This document shows, piece by piece, positions 1 through 9,024 of a stretch of 64,000 bases of DNA; within the stretch, counting starts at the first letter, position 1, and every line of letters starts with the position of its first letter. Under the pieces are notes generated by a model. It made no database searches. It saw only the letters and a list, made by a program, of their open reading frames with translations, and had not been told where the DNA came from. A program made the position numbers and the translations under genes. Location: positions 108,027 to 172,026 of the forward strand of contig JANMNO010000106.1 in the NCBI GenBank assembly GCA_031374115.1. Direction: 5' to 3'. The DNA is from JAKFWF01 sp031374115. Lineage in GTDB: Bacteria > Pseudomonadota > Alphaproteobacteria > Rhizobiales > Hyphomicrobiaceae.

Positions 1-1212
1 AGGCTTGGTGTCAACCGAGCTTTTCGGCGCTGCTGGCGCTTTTGGCTCCTGCACACTGACTGTAGCGCCCGGTGCCAAGCGCAGCTGACCATCGGTCACG
101 ACGCGCTCGCCAGACTTCAGACCGCCGGTGACGAACGCCAACTGTCCGACGATCCGTTCAAGGATGACTTGGCGCGGCGCAACTTTATTGTCCGGGGCGA
201 CGACCCACGTCATCATGCCCTGCTGGGCAGGGAGCACGGCGCTTGCCGGCACCGCCGCAATCTTAGGCCTGACCTCGACCGTGAGTTCGACTTCGACGGC
301 CAGTCCCGGCCACAACCATTCTTCCGTGTTCGCGCTGGTAACTTTGGCGGTCACCGTACCAGTGGTCCTGTCGACCTGATTGTCGACGAATGTCAGGTCG
401 CCGGTAACCCGCACAGGCTTGGAACCCGGCACCAGGATGTCAGCCTTTGCGCCACGCTTCAACGCTTCACGCAAGGCGGTGAGATCGGTTTGCGGCATAG
501 CGAACCCGACAACGATTGGCTTGGTCTGGTTCAGCGTGACCAGCGGTATCTGATCGGCTGCACGAATGTTGGCGCCCAACTTGGCACTGAGGCTGCCCGT
601 GCGGGCCGTGATCGGAGCCTTGATGGTCAGATAATCGAGCTGGGTCTTTTGCACGTCGAGCGCCGCCTTACCAGCAGCGATGCTGCCCCTCAGTGCGCCG
701 ACCACAGCCTTGGCAGTGTCCAGCAGCGCCTCGGTGGTGATCCTCTGGCGCACCAGTTGCTCGCGCCGACCCAGCGTCGCGGTCGCGTCGGCAAGGCTCG
801 CCTCATCCTTGGCAATATTGGCTTCGGCTTGCTGGATCTGCGCTCTGACCAGCCGATCATCGAGTTGAAACAGGACCTGCCCTTCATTGACAAGATCACC
901 TTCGTTGAAGCCGACTGAGACGATCTGACCATCGACCCGCGTACGGACGGCGACGGTGGCCAGCGCCTCGACCGTGCCTGGCGAACTCAGAATAATCGGC
1001 ATGTCGGTTTCGACGACGGTTGCGACCGTTACCGGCGCGGCGGCCGGACCAGACTTTTTAGGCGCGGCTTTCGTGTCTGTCGACGCAACGGGAGGTGCGC
1101 CCAACTTCAGGCCGGTCAGGGCTTCGGCACGTTGGCGGGCTTCCGGCACAAACGTGACTACGGCGGCGATCGATGCCGCCAATCCGATCGTCAAAAACAA
1201 GAGCTTGCGCAT
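1..1212 (-). CDS. RND efflux periplasmic adaptor (MFP/HlyD family), C-terminus cut by window edge
   Basis: Periplasmic adaptor that would join an inner-membrane RND pump to an outer-membrane channel. The frame stays open from an ATG at 1212 to base 1, so the last residues and the stop lie outside the window. Residues 4-25 are a hydrophobic signal or anchor segment. A low-complexity Ala/Pro/Lys stretch follows (about 38-60), then the half-lipoyl motif (VDGQIVSVGFNEGDLV near 93-108), a long alpha-hairpin (about 122-190), the second lipoyl half with ITARTG, and a beta-barrel domain. This is the AcrA/MdtA order. The pump gene should lie downstream on the reverse strand, outside this window. Substrate cannot be predicted. 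Family assignment is firm. Confidence 0.93.
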   Translation of the reverse strand, partial: MRKLLFLTIGLAASIAAVVTFVPEARQRAEALTGLKLGAPPVASTDTKAAPKKSGPAAAPVTVATVVETDMPIILSSPGTVEALATVAVRTRVDGQIVSVGFNEGDLVNEGQVLFQLDDRLVRAQIQQAEANIAKDEASLADATATLGRREQLVRQRITTEALLDTAKAVVGALRGSIAAGKAALDVQKTQLDYLTIKAPITARTGSLSAKLGANIRAADQIPLVTLNQTKPIVVGFAMPQTDLTALREALKRGAKADILVPGSKPVRVTGDLTFVDNQVDRTTGTVTAKVTSANTEEWLWPGLAVEVELTVEVRPKIAAVPASAVLPAQQGMMTWVVAPDNKVAPRQVILERIVGQLAFVTGGLKSGERVVTDGQLRLAPGATVSVQEPKAPAAPKSSVDTKP

Positions 1213-1311
1213 ATTTTACCCACCATGAAACAGGCGGCACGCTAGCCGTTCGAGCGGCTTTCAGCAAGGAACGGCGGGCCAAGCACAGTGTCGCGCTGGA
1301 CTAGCAACCGA

Positions 1312-3120
1312 TCATGGTTTCCTTTCGAGCGTGCTGATGCGGACATGCAGTTCCTTGAGTTGCTTCGGCGTCGCCTCGGCTGGTGCGCCCATCAGAAGGT
1401 CGTTGGCCTGCTGATTCATCGGGAATAAGGCAACTTCGCGCAGGTTCCTCGTCCCGCAAAGTAGCATCACGATACGATCGATGCCAGCCGCCATACCGCC
1501 ATGTGGCGGTGCACCATACTGGAATGCCCGGTACATGCCGCCGAACCGCTGCTCCACCGTCTCCGGCGGATAGCCGGCGATACCGAACGCTTTGACCATC
1601 GCCTCTGGAATATGGTTACGAATACCTCCAGACGCCAACTCGTAGCCATTGCACACGACGTCGTACTGAAAGGCTTTGAGACTTAGTATCTCGGCCTCGG
1701 TCTTGGCGTCTTCCAAGGCTTGCAGACCGCCTTGCGGCATTGAAAATGGGTTGTGCGAGAAGTCGATCTTCTTCTCGTCTTCATTCCACTCGTATTGCGG
1801 GAAATCCACGATCCAGCAAAACTTGAACTGGTTCTCGTCGATCAGCTTGAGTTCCCGGCCGATCTGATCGCGGGCGAGGCCTGCGAATTTGTAGAACTTA
1901 GCCGGATCGCCAGCAGCAAAGAAGACGGCATCGCCCTCCTGGGCGGCGACTTGCGCCTGGATAGCTGCGGCGCGCTCGGGGCCGATGTTGTTAGCAACTG
2001 GGCCAGCGGCTTTGCCATCCTTGAATATAATATAGCCTAGGCCGGGCTGACCTTCCTTCTGTGCCCATCCGTTCATCCGGTCACAGAAGGCGCGCGACCC
2101 GCCAGTCGGTGCAGGGATGGCCCACACGCGAACCTTCGGGTCCTTGTCGATCATACCGGCGAACACCTTGAAGCCCGAACCGCGAAAATGCTCGGTGACG
2201 TCGGCCATCTCGATCGGGTTGCGCAGATCGGGCTTGTCGGAGCCGTACTTGGCGATCGCGGTGTCGTAGGGGATACGCGGCCACCCCTTGGTCACCGGCT
2301 TGCCGTGAGCGAACTCCTCGAACACGCCGGTCATTACCGGCTCCATGGTCTGGAAAATGTCCTCTTGCTCGACGAAACTCATTTCGACGTCGAGCTGGTA
2401 GAATTCGCCCGGCAGACGGTCGGCGCGCGGATCTTCGTCGCGGAAACAAGGCGCAATCTGAAAATAGCGGTCGAACCCCGACATCATCAAGAGTTGCTTG
2501 TACTGTTGCGGTGCTTGCGGCAGTGCGTAGAACTTACCGGGATGAATGCGGCTCGGCACCAGGAAGTCGCGCGCGCCCTCAGGCGACGACGCGGTGAGGA
2601 TCGGCGTTGCAAACTCGTTGAAGCCGGCTCTTTCCATGCGTTGGCGAATGGATTTCACGACGGCCAAGCGGGTCATGATGTTGCGATGCAGCGTTTCGCG
2701 ACGCAGATCGAGGAAGCGATAGGTCAGCCGCAGATCTTCCGGATAGTCCGGCTCGCCGAACACCGGAACGGGAAGTTCCTTGGCTTGGCTCAGGACTTCG
2801 AGGCTGGCCGCCAGAACTTCGATCTCGCCGGTCGGAAGCTCCTTGTTCGTCGTGCCTTTCGGACGCTGGCGCACGATGCCGTCAATGCACACCACCCACT
2901 CCGAACGCACAGTCTCGATCGCCTTGAACGCGGGACTTTCGCTATCGGCGACAATCTGCGTCATGCCGTAGTGGTCGCGCAGGTCGATGAAAAGCAGGCC
3001 GCCGTGATCGCGCACCCGATGAACCCAGCCCGACAAGCGCACGGTCGCGCCGATATCCGAAGTGCGCAACGCCCCGCAGGTGTGCGAGCGATAGCGGTGG
3101 GTCGCGGGCGTGGCTGCCAT
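1312..3120 (-). CDS. aspS: aspartate--tRNA(Asp/Asn) ligase
   Basis: Class IIb aminoacyl-tRNA synthetase that charges tRNA-Asp; many alphaproteobacterial forms also charge tRNA-Asn for GatCAB. The protein has 602 residues, the usual bacterial length. It shows an N-terminal OB-fold anticodon-binding domain (GWVHRVRDHGGLLFIDLRD), class II motif 2 (FRDEDPRADR), the bacterial GAD insertion domain in the middle, and motif 3 (GGMAAGIDRIVMLL) near the C-terminus. I start at the ATG at 3120 (MAATPATHRYRSHTCG), because family members begin about there and the 17 upstream in-frame codons look non-coding. It is transcribed alone, divergently from phaB. Confidence 0.97.
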   Translation of the reverse strand: MAATPATHRYRSHTCGALRTSDIGATVRLSGWVHRVRDHGGLLFIDLRDHYGMTQIVADSESPAFKAIETVRSEWVVCIDGIVRQRPKGTTNKELPTGEIEVLAASLEVLSQAKELPVPVFGEPDYPEDLRLTYRFLDLRRETLHRNIMTRLAVVKSIRQRMERAGFNEFATPILTASSPEGARDFLVPSRIHPGKFYALPQAPQQYKQLLMMSGFDRYFQIAPCFRDEDPRADRLPGEFYQLDVEMSFVEQEDIFQTMEPVMTGVFEEFAHGKPVTKGWPRIPYDTAIAKYGSDKPDLRNPIEMADVTEHFRGSGFKVFAGMIDKDPKVRVWAIPAPTGGSRAFCDRMNGWAQKEGQPGLGYIIFKDGKAAGPVANNIGPERAAAIQAQVAAQEGDAVFFAAGDPAKFYKFAGLARDQIGRELKLIDENQFKFCWIVDFPQYEWNEDEKKIDFSHNPFSMPQGGLQALEDAKTEAEILSLKAFQYDVVCNGYELASGGIRNHIPEAMVKAFGIAGYPPETVEQRFGGMYRAFQYGAPPHGGMAAGIDRIVMLLCGTRNLREVALFPMNQQANDLLMGAPAEATPKQLKELHVRISTLERKP

Positions 3121-3590
3121 TGGATCGTTGTCCTGAACAGGATGTGGTTCGTTGGAGCGGGAAAAGCACACGCACCGCTAGCCTTGTCAAGTTTGCCCGG
3201 GCGGGGATCTATGTCTTGAGCGCCCGCAATCGCGACGCCGGCAGCAATCGCGAAGCCCGCGCCCGTTCCGGCCAGCGGCGATCTGTGGTGCCCGCCACTC
3301 TGGCGTCGTCTCGCGCCGAGCGCATCACGACACCATCACCTTCATGCCACCGGTGGCGAGGGTGTTGCCGACGATGCCGCGGCGGAAATAGGGCAGTTCC
3401 GCCTGTGCCCCGGCCTCAGCTGTATGCAACGTGACCGCAGGAACGAATGCCGCAAATAAGCTCAGCACCGGCCGCTGCAATTTCGTGTCGCGCAAGAAAC
3501 TTTCGCCCGATCGATACTTATCGCTTGCAGAGCAGCCGCAGCCACGAAACAAATAGACTGAATACTTCAAGAAAACCAGGGAGACGTCAT
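3121..3590. other. 470-bp divergent intergenic region between aspS and phaB
   Basis: Both neighbouring genes must be promoted from here. I see no tRNA and no strong sigma-70 box pair. A 10-bp direct repeat GCAATCGCGA lies at 3226-3235 and 3244-3253. A reverse-strand frame at 3325-3597 could encode about 90 residues but overlaps the phaB start and resembles nothing I know. A good phaB Shine-Dalgarno (AGGGAG) ends about 8 bases before 3591. Confidence 0.5.
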
Positions 3591-4334
3591 ATGGCAAAAC
3601 GCGTAGCGATCATAACCGGCGGCATGGGTGGGCTCGGCGAGACGATTTCGACAAAAATGGCCGATGCCGGGTACACGGTCGCCGTCACCTATTCGCCATC
3701 CAACAAGACATCTGGCGAGTGGCTCGCTGGCATGAAGGCCAAGGGCTATGAGTTCAAGGCCTACCCCTGCGACGTGGTTGATTACGACAGCTGCGCTACC
3801 TGCGTGAAGCAGGTCACAGCGGACATGGGCGCAGTCGACATCCTGGTCAACAACGCCGGTATCACCAAAGACATGACCTTCAAGAAGATGACGAAGGCCG
3901 ATTGGGATGCCGTCATCCACACCAATCTCGACAGCGCATTCAACATGTCGAAGCAAGTGCACGACGGCATGATCGAACGCGGCTGGGGACGGATCATCAA
4001 TGTCTCGTCAGTCAATGGTTCGAAGGGTGCGTTCGGACAGACCAATTACGCCGCTGCGAAGGCTGGCATGCACGGCTTCACCAAGTCGTTGGCGCTGGAG
4101 AGCGCGCGCAAGGGCGTAACCGTGAATACGATTTCGCCCGGCTATATCGGCACCAAGATGGTGACCGCGATTCCCAAGGAAGTGCTCGACAGCAAGATCA
4201 TCCCGCAAATCCCAATGTCGCGGCTGGGCAAGCCCGAGGAAGTCGCGGGACTGATCATCTATCTGTGCTCGGAGGAGGCCGCGTTCGTGACCGGCGCCAA
4301 CATCGCGATCAATGGCGGACAGCACATGCAGTGA
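3591..4334 (+). CDS. phaB: acetoacetyl-CoA reductase (NADPH, PHB synthesis)
   Basis: Reduces acetoacetyl-CoA to (R)-3-hydroxybutyryl-CoA with NADPH, the second step of polyhydroxybutyrate synthesis. The 247-residue short-chain dehydrogenase has the GGMGGLG nucleotide-binding turn (residues 10-16), NNAG (87-90), the catalytic Ser140 in NVSSVNG, and Tyr153 and Lys157 in YAAAK. Length and motifs match PhaB closely; FabG is the alternative, but the SSVNGSKGAFGQTNY stretch is the PhaB form. The ATG at 3591 has an AGGGAG Shine-Dalgarno. No phaA or phaC lies beside it here. It faces the EamA transporter gene tail to tail. Confidence 0.93.
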   Translation: MAKRVAIITGGMGGLGETISTKMADAGYTVAVTYSPSNKTSGEWLAGMKAKGYEFKAYPCDVVDYDSCATCVKQVTADMGAVDILVNNAGITKDMTFKKMTKADWDAVIHTNLDSAFNMSKQVHDGMIERGWGRIINVSSVNGSKGAFGQTNYAAAKAGMHGFTKSLALESARKGVTVNTISPGYIGTKMVTAIPKEVLDSKIIPQIPMSRLGKPEEVAGLIIYLCSEEAAFVTGANIAINGGQHMQ

Positions 4335-4341
4335 CCGGCGA

Positions 4342-5304
4342 TCAAGGCAAAGGTGCCGGCACCAATGGCGGCACCTTCTTCACCCGCTCGCGATGCACAA
4401 GATAGATACCCGACGCGATCACGATGGCAGACCCGATGATCGTCCACTGGTCCGGCACATCGCCGAATATCGAGAACCCCAGGATCGTGGTCGACAGAAG
4501 TTGAGTATACAGAAACGGCGCGAGCATCGAGGCCGGTGCTAGCCGATATGCCACGATGAAGATGAAGTGGCCGATCGACGCCCACAGGCCCATCGAAATA
4601 CTCAGGGCCCAGCTGAGCGTATCGGCTGGCCATACCCACTGACCGAGTGCGATCGGCGCAACCAAAAGCACCCCCGCCAACATCGAGTAAGTCATCGTTA
4701 CCTCGGCCGGGTCGTAGGCCGCGATGTAGCGCGTCAAGAGAATGAAACTTGCATAAGCGAGCATACAGCCCAAAGCGAAGATCACCCCGGGAGGCACCTC
4801 CTCGAAGCCTGGCCGGATCACCACCAAGATGCCGCAAAAGCCAATGCAGATCGCGAGAAATCGCCGCCAGCCGACCCATTCGCCAAGCAATGGGCCAGCC
4901 ACCAACGCGACGACCAGCGGCGCGAGGAACTGAATCGTCAGAGATTGGTCCAACCGCAGCGTTCGCAAAGCCAGAAAGTTCAGCACCGTCGACGCTAACA
5001 GGAGACACGACCGCAACAACTGCGCGCCAAGCTTCCTGGTCCTGAACAGTCGTGGGACAGCGAGCAATCCGAGCGCGAGCACCATTATCGCGAGTTGACC
5101 CAGAAACCGTATCCATACGACTTGCGGCAGCGGCAGCTGCGAGCGCGTGACCAGATACTTCGCCGTGGCATCGAGACAGGCGAACATCGACACGGCAATC
5201 ATCATCAGGCCGATCGCACGCAGCCGGTCGCGGGCGGGCGATGCGACCGGCGTATCTGTCGTTGATTTTTGCATGATCCCGGGCGCCAGCTCCACCGCAT
5301 CCAT
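4342..5304 (-). CDS. EamA/DMT-family transporter
   Basis: Ten-helix inner-membrane transporter of the drug/metabolite superfamily, 320 residues. It is built of two EamA repeats of five helices each (roughly residues 31-165 and 168-305). A polar N-terminal 28 residues precede the first helix (LMMIAVSMFACLDATAKYL), and the protein ends in a basic, proline-rich tail. Members export amino acids, metabolites or toxins, or import riboflavin or SAM; substrate cannot be told from sequence. I use the ATG at 5304; the ATG at 5274 is an alternative with a slightly better upstream purine stretch. It converges with phaB, 7 bases apart, and follows the tartrate dehydrogenase operon by 107 bases. Confidence 0.88.
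   Translation of the reverse strand: MDAVELAPGIMQKSTTDTPVASPARDRLRAIGLMMIAVSMFACLDATAKYLVTRSQLPLPQVVWIRFLGQLAIMVLALGLLAVPRLFRTRKLGAQLLRSCLLLASTVLNFLALRTLRLDQSLTIQFLAPLVVALVAGPLLGEWVGWRRFLAICIGFCGILVVIRPGFEEVPPGVIFALGCMLAYASFILLTRYIAAYDPAEVTMTYSMLAGVLLVAPIALGQWVWPADTLSWALSISMGLWASIGHFIFIVAYRLAPASMLAPFLYTQLLSTTILGFSIFGDVPDQWTIIGSAIVIASGIYLVHRERVKKVPPLVPAPLP
4350..4377 (+). terminator. possible stem-loop terminator after phaB
   Basis: A perfect 9-bp inverted repeat (AAGGTGCCG with CGGCACCTT, 10-base loop) begins 15 bases after the phaB stop and lies within the 3' end of the convergent transporter gene. The tract after it is CTTC rather than a run of T, so intrinsic termination would be weak. 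The position suits convergent transcripts. Confidence 0.4.
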
Positions 5305-5411
5305 GCCGATGTGCCGGCATGGGTACGCGGTTTAACGAGCGATTGTCAGTATTGGTTGCGGGCAGCCGGTGTGTGCCGCACGCATAACGCGAGCTGCCTC
5401 CGCCTCAACCC

Positions 5412-6503
5412 TTAGGCCTTCACGAGCTCGGCCAATGCTTTGCCCAGGTCTTTGCACGATGCCTTGCCACCCATGTCAGGTGTACGCACGTCCGGATGCT
5501 CTGCCAGCAATACCTCGATCGCTTTTTCAATCGCGCGCGCGGCGTCCTTATGCCCGTGATGTTCGAGCATCATCGCGCCGGACCAGATTTGCCCAATCGG
5601 GTTTGCAATACCCTTGCCGGCAATGTCCGGCGCCGAGCCATGCACCGGCTCGAACATCGAGGGATACTCCTTCTCGGGGTTGATATTGCCGCCCGGTGCA
5701 ATCGCGATCGTGCCGGTGGTGGCGGGCCCCAGGTCCGACAGGATGTCGCCGAACAAGTTGGAGCCGACGATCACGTCGAACCAGTGCGGGTTGCGCACGA
5801 GGTGAGCGGTTAGAATGTCGATGTGGAACTGGCTGGTCTTGACCTTCGGATACTCCTTGCCGATGCCGGCAAAGCGCTCATCCCAGTAAGGCATCGAGAT
5901 CGAGATGCCGTTGGACTTGGTGGCGGACACGACCTCTTTGCGCTTGCGTGTCATCGCCAGATCGAACGCGTAGCGCATGACGCGGTCGCAGCCGCGTTTT
6001 GAAAACATCGCTTGCTGAACGGCCATCTCGTTTTCAGTGCCCTCGTACATACGGCCACCGACCGAGGAGTACTCACCTTCGCTGTTTTCACGCACGATCC
6101 AGTAGTCGATGTCGCCTGGCTTGCGGCCGGCAAGTGGAGATGCCAAGCCCTCGAACAATCGTACAGGCCGCAGGTTGATGTACTGCTGGAAGCCGCGCCG
6201 GATCGGGATCAACAATCCCCAAAGCGAGACGTGATCGGGTACGCCGGGAAAACCGACGGCGCCGAGATAGATCGAGTCGAACTCGCTCAGGCGAGCGAGA
6301 CCGTCCCCGGGCATCATTGCGCCTTTCTTCTTGAAGCGCTCGCAGCTCCAGTCGAAATGCTTCCACTCGAAGGCGATGTCGAAGCGCCGGCCAACCGCCT
6401 CCAGCACGCGGATGCCTTCGGGCACGACTTCGTTGCCGATGCCATCGCCGGGGATGACCGCTATCTTCAGTGCATTGGTTTTGGATGCTTTAGCCTTGGC
6501 CAT
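5412..6503 (-). CDS. tartrate dehydrogenase / D-malate dehydrogenase (decarboxylating)
   Basis: NAD-dependent beta-decarboxylating dehydrogenase of the isocitrate/isopropylmalate family, 363 residues. It carries IPGDGIGNEV near the N-terminus, the Arg-rich substrate loop (NLRPVRLFEG), the WIVRENSEGEYSSVGGR segment characteristic of the TtuC/DmlA branch, and the C-terminal metal-binding SNLFGDILSDL and NAD-binding EPVHGSAPDIAGKGIANP motifs. In LeuB or Icd the substrate loop and REN segment differ, so tartrate or D-malate is the likelier substrate. An upstream GGGAG supports the ATG at 6503. It is the last gene of a four-gene operon with an isocitrate-lyase-family enzyme and a TRAP binding protein, which fits uptake and breakdown of a hydroxy-dicarboxylate. 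Confidence 0.87.
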   Translation of the reverse strand: MAKAKASKTNALKIAVIPGDGIGNEVVPEGIRVLEAVGRRFDIAFEWKHFDWSCERFKKKGAMMPGDGLARLSEFDSIYLGAVGFPGVPDHVSLWGLLIPIRRGFQQYINLRPVRLFEGLASPLAGRKPGDIDYWIVRENSEGEYSSVGGRMYEGTENEMAVQQAMFSKRGCDRVMRYAFDLAMTRKRKEVVSATKSNGISISMPYWDERFAGIGKEYPKVKTSQFHIDILTAHLVRNPHWFDVIVGSNLFGDILSDLGPATTGTIAIAPGGNINPEKEYPSMFEPVHGSAPDIAGKGIANPIGQIWSGAMMLEHHGHKDAARAIEKAIEVLLAEHPDVRTPDMGGKASCKDLGKALAELVKA

Positions 6504-6536
6504 GCGTCATGCTCCCGTTAGCGCGCGACCGCGCTG

Positions 6537-6986
6537 TCATTGTTGCTTTAAAAATGCGGCGTGATCGATCGTGACGCCGGGAGCGCCGCGGTGCAAGCTT
6601 GCGCGAAAGCGATCGCCTAGCGGCTGTTTGCTGAGCGTCTTTGCATCAACCCTCACGTAAATCGTTTCGGCTTCGCATGAGACGGCGTCCGTCCCGGCGA
6701 TGCAAAACTGCGCACGTAGCGTAAAAGACGTCGTGCCTAGTGTCTTCGCGACGATGGCGATCTCGAGCACCTGGTTGTTGCGCGCAGGTACCCGCCACGT
6801 CGTGGTCTGCTTCACCAGCTGCATGTCGAGTGCGGCCGATGCCACTTCCTCGGCAAATCCAATTTGGCGAAAGAACTCCATCGTCGCTATATCGATGTAG
6901 TCGCCATAGCGCGCGTTGAAGACGACGCCTTGCGCATCGCACTCCTGGTAGCGCACGCGCAGATAGTAACGGAAGGGTGTGGACAT
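6537..6986 (-). CDS. acyl-CoA thioesterase, 4-hydroxybenzoyl-CoA thioesterase (hotdog) family
   Basis: Small hotdog-fold thioesterase, 149 residues. The N-terminal RVRYQECDAQGVVFNARYGDYID holds the conserved Asp (ECDAQG) seen in the YbgC/4HBT group. Its substrate is not known from sequence. I start at the ATG at 6986 (MSTPFRYYLRVRY), which leaves 13 bases to the upstream stop; the GTG or ATG codons further up would overlap the preceding gene. It is the third gene of the TRAP/lyase/thioesterase/dehydrogenase operon, 33 bases before tartrate dehydrogenase. Confidence 0.85.
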   Translation of the reverse strand: MSTPFRYYLRVRYQECDAQGVVFNARYGDYIDIATMEFFRQIGFAEEVASAALDMQLVKQTTTWRVPARNNQVLEIAIVAKTLGTTSFTLRAQFCIAGTDAVSCEAETIYVRVDAKTLSKQPLGDRFRASLHRGAPGVTIDHAAFLKQQ

Positions 6987-6999
6987 CAAGCTCTTCACG

Positions 7000-7899
7000 C
7001 TATTCGGCTTTCCGCGCGCCGGCATACCGCAACTCGGCCTCGTAGTAAGCCTCGAAGCCGATCTCTTTACGCAGGACCGTAAAGTCCATCACAGTTTCCG
7101 CGGGATGCCGCCCGGCCATCATGGCCGCCAGGCTGAGCTTGATGGCTTTCATCGCCGACGACATCAAAGTCAGCGGAAAAATTGCAAAGCCGTAACCAAG
7201 CGCCCGCAACTCGTGCATCGGCAGGATCGGCGTTGCGCCACCTTCGACCATGTTGGCCATGTGAATGCCAGACGCCTCGCGCGTCAGCCGCTGCATTTCG
7301 GACGCTGACTGCGGCGCCTCGACGAACAAGATATCAGCGCCCGCGTCGCGAAAAGCGTTGGCGCGCCAAATCGCCTCGTCGAGACCGTGCATGGCGCGTG
7401 CATCAGTGCGGGCAAGGATGAGAATATCGCCACCGCCCTTGCGCACCTCAACTCGCGCGTGAGCGGCAGCCTTGATCCGGTCGATTGCCTCCCCGCGATC
7501 GACCACCAATTTACCCTTCGTGTGACCGCAACGTTTCGGCGCAACTTGATCCTCGATCATGATGCACGCGGCACCGGCAGCGGCGTAGCCTCTCACCGTG
7601 CGCTCGACGTTGAGTGCATTGCCGTATCCGGTATCGCCGTCACCGATAACCGGGATCGATGTCGCGGCGCAGATGTTGCGTAGTTGGTCGGCGATCTCGC
7701 CATAGGAGATAAGCCCGAGATCGGGCTCGCCAAGCCGCGCTGCAGAAACCGCAAAACCGCTCATGAACGTAAACGAAGCGCCGGCTTGCCCGATCATCTT
7801 GGCCGATAGCGCATCCCAACAGCAAGGCACCATGTGGCAGATGTCATGGGCGAGTAATCGCCTGAGTTTGGCAGCTTTAGTCGGCATCAGCGTCTCCAT
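7000..7899 (-). CDS. isocitrate lyase/PEP mutase superfamily enzyme
   Basis: TIM-barrel C-C or P-C bond lyase, about 299 residues. The metal-binding loop is GDGDTGYGN (near residue 86), the acidic pair follows in IEDQV, and the active-site loop reads KRCGHTKGK. The cysteine in KRCGH is the general acid of isocitrate and 2-methylisocitrate lyases, which points to lyase rather than mutase activity. It could also be an oxaloacetate decarboxylase or a 2,3-dimethylmalate-lyase-type enzyme. The ATG at 7899 overlaps the TGA of the TRAP gene by one base (TGATG), so translation is probably coupled; a GTG one codon earlier and an ATG at 7884 are other possible starts. Confidence 0.87.
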   Translation of the reverse strand: METLMPTKAAKLRRLLAHDICHMVPCCWDALSAKMIGQAGASFTFMSGFAVSAARLGEPDLGLISYGEIADQLRNICAATSIPVIGDGDTGYGNALNVERTVRGYAAAGAACIMIEDQVAPKRCGHTKGKLVVDRGEAIDRIKAAAHARVEVRKGGGDILILARTDARAMHGLDEAIWRANAFRDAGADILFVEAPQSASEMQRLTREASGIHMANMVEGGATPILPMHELRALGYGFAIFPLTLMSSAMKAIKLSLAAMMAGRHPAETVMDFTVLRKEIGFEAYYEAELRYAGARKAE

Positions 7900-8894
7900 C
7901 ACTTCAACGCAAGCGCGGCGTCATAAACGACCTTTCCAAGAGGCCCTGAGGTTTTCAGAAACTCATTGCGCACGACCTCGGCGGATTTTCGGAACGCCTC
8001 CACCTCAGTCGCGTTGGGTGCATACACCGTCATCTTGTTCTGCCTCCCAGCCTCGAGCGCTCGCTTCTCGATTTGCGTAAACTCATTGCGCAGCTTGATC
8101 TCAGCGCTCTTTGAGGCCGCCAGTATTATCTGCCGCTCGTCGTCGGCAAGCGTCTGGAAGATCTTTTCATTGATCACAACGACAAATTCGATCGCCGCCA
8201 TATTGGCTACCGTCACCGTATCCATAACCTCCCACAGCCGGCGAGATTTTATGCTGTCGGGGCCCGTCATGCCGATGTCGACGGTGCCGCGTTGATATGC
8301 GAAATACTGCTCGCCACTGACGATGCTCACGGGCGAGCCGCCGTTGGCCGTTATCCAAGTACCCAAAAGCTTGCTGAGGGCACGGACTTTCTTTCCCTTG
8401 ATGTCGGCGGGCGTCTTGATCGGCTGCCCGCCTTTGGACAGCAACACGGTGCCGCCGTAGGGCTGCCACCACAGTGCTCTGCTACCAGTCGTCGAAATGG
8501 CTTCATCGATCGGCCCGCGCACAGCCGAGCCTGCCGTCACGGCGGCGCGCAGCTTGGCATCCGAATCGAACAAAAAAGGCACGTGAAAAACGTCGACCGC
8601 GGGCACATCCGCAGCGAAACGCGCGAGCGACACCACGCCGAGTTCGATCTGCCCGGAGCCGACGGCATTCGGCACGTCCTTGTCATCGTACAGTTGCGCG
8701 CTATCGAATATTTGGACCTCGAGATTACCGCCGGTTGCCTTCTCGACTTCGTCCTTGAACTGCAGAAGGTTCTGCCCAAGAATACTTTTCAGTGGCAATT
8801 GGACCGTGAGGCGCAAGGTCCTTTTGGCATCGGCTATACCCGCTCCCAATGCAAGCGAAGCGAATGCGGCAACGAGTGCCGCGAACATCCGCAT
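7899..8894 (-). CDS. TRAP transporter substrate-binding protein (DctP family), orphan
   Basis: Periplasmic solute receptor, 331 residues, with a clear signal peptide (residues 1-23, cut after GAGIADA). The mature protein has the DctP fold: RLTVQLPLKS, the QIELGVVSLARF segment, and the hinge region GKKVRALSKLLGTWITANG. TRAP receptors bind organic acids and hand them to DctQ/DctM in the membrane; no dctQM lies beside this gene, so it must use a distant permease or act as a sensor component. A GGGAGA box sits 7 bases before the ATG at 8894. It leads the operon with the lyase, thioesterase and tartrate dehydrogenase genes. Confidence 0.9.
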   Translation of the reverse strand: MRMFAALVAAFASLALGAGIADAKRTLRLTVQLPLKSILGQNLLQFKDEVEKATGGNLEVQIFDSAQLYDDKDVPNAVGSGQIELGVVSLARFAADVPAVDVFHVPFLFDSDAKLRAAVTAGSAVRGPIDEAISTTGSRALWWQPYGGTVLLSKGGQPIKTPADIKGKKVRALSKLLGTWITANGGSPVSIVSGEQYFAYQRGTVDIGMTGPDSIKSRRLWEVMDTVTVANMAAIEFVVVINEKIFQTLADDERQIILAASKSAEIKLRNEFTQIEKRALEAGRQNKMTVYAPNATEVEAFRKSAEVVRNEFLKTSGPLGKVVYDAALALK

Positions 8895-9024
8895 TGGAAG
8901 TCTCCCTGTTCGGTCCCCGCGCCGATCTTTCCGGCCAATTGTTTTATCAGACCTAATGCACTATTAGCAGAGGCTGCCATATGACCTAAACTTGTGCAAG
9001 ATCGGCGGATTTCGGAGCATAGTC

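Noticed and set aside
2188..3219. Forward-strand open frame of over 340 codons opposite aspS
   Set aside because: Antisense of a certain gene; its His/Arg-rich translation is typical of GC-rich shadow frames.
3325..3597. Reverse-strand frame of about 90 codons between aspS and phaB
   Set aside because: It overlaps the phaB start and its Shine-Dalgarno, has no clear ribosome site and matches no family. A gene remnant remains possible.
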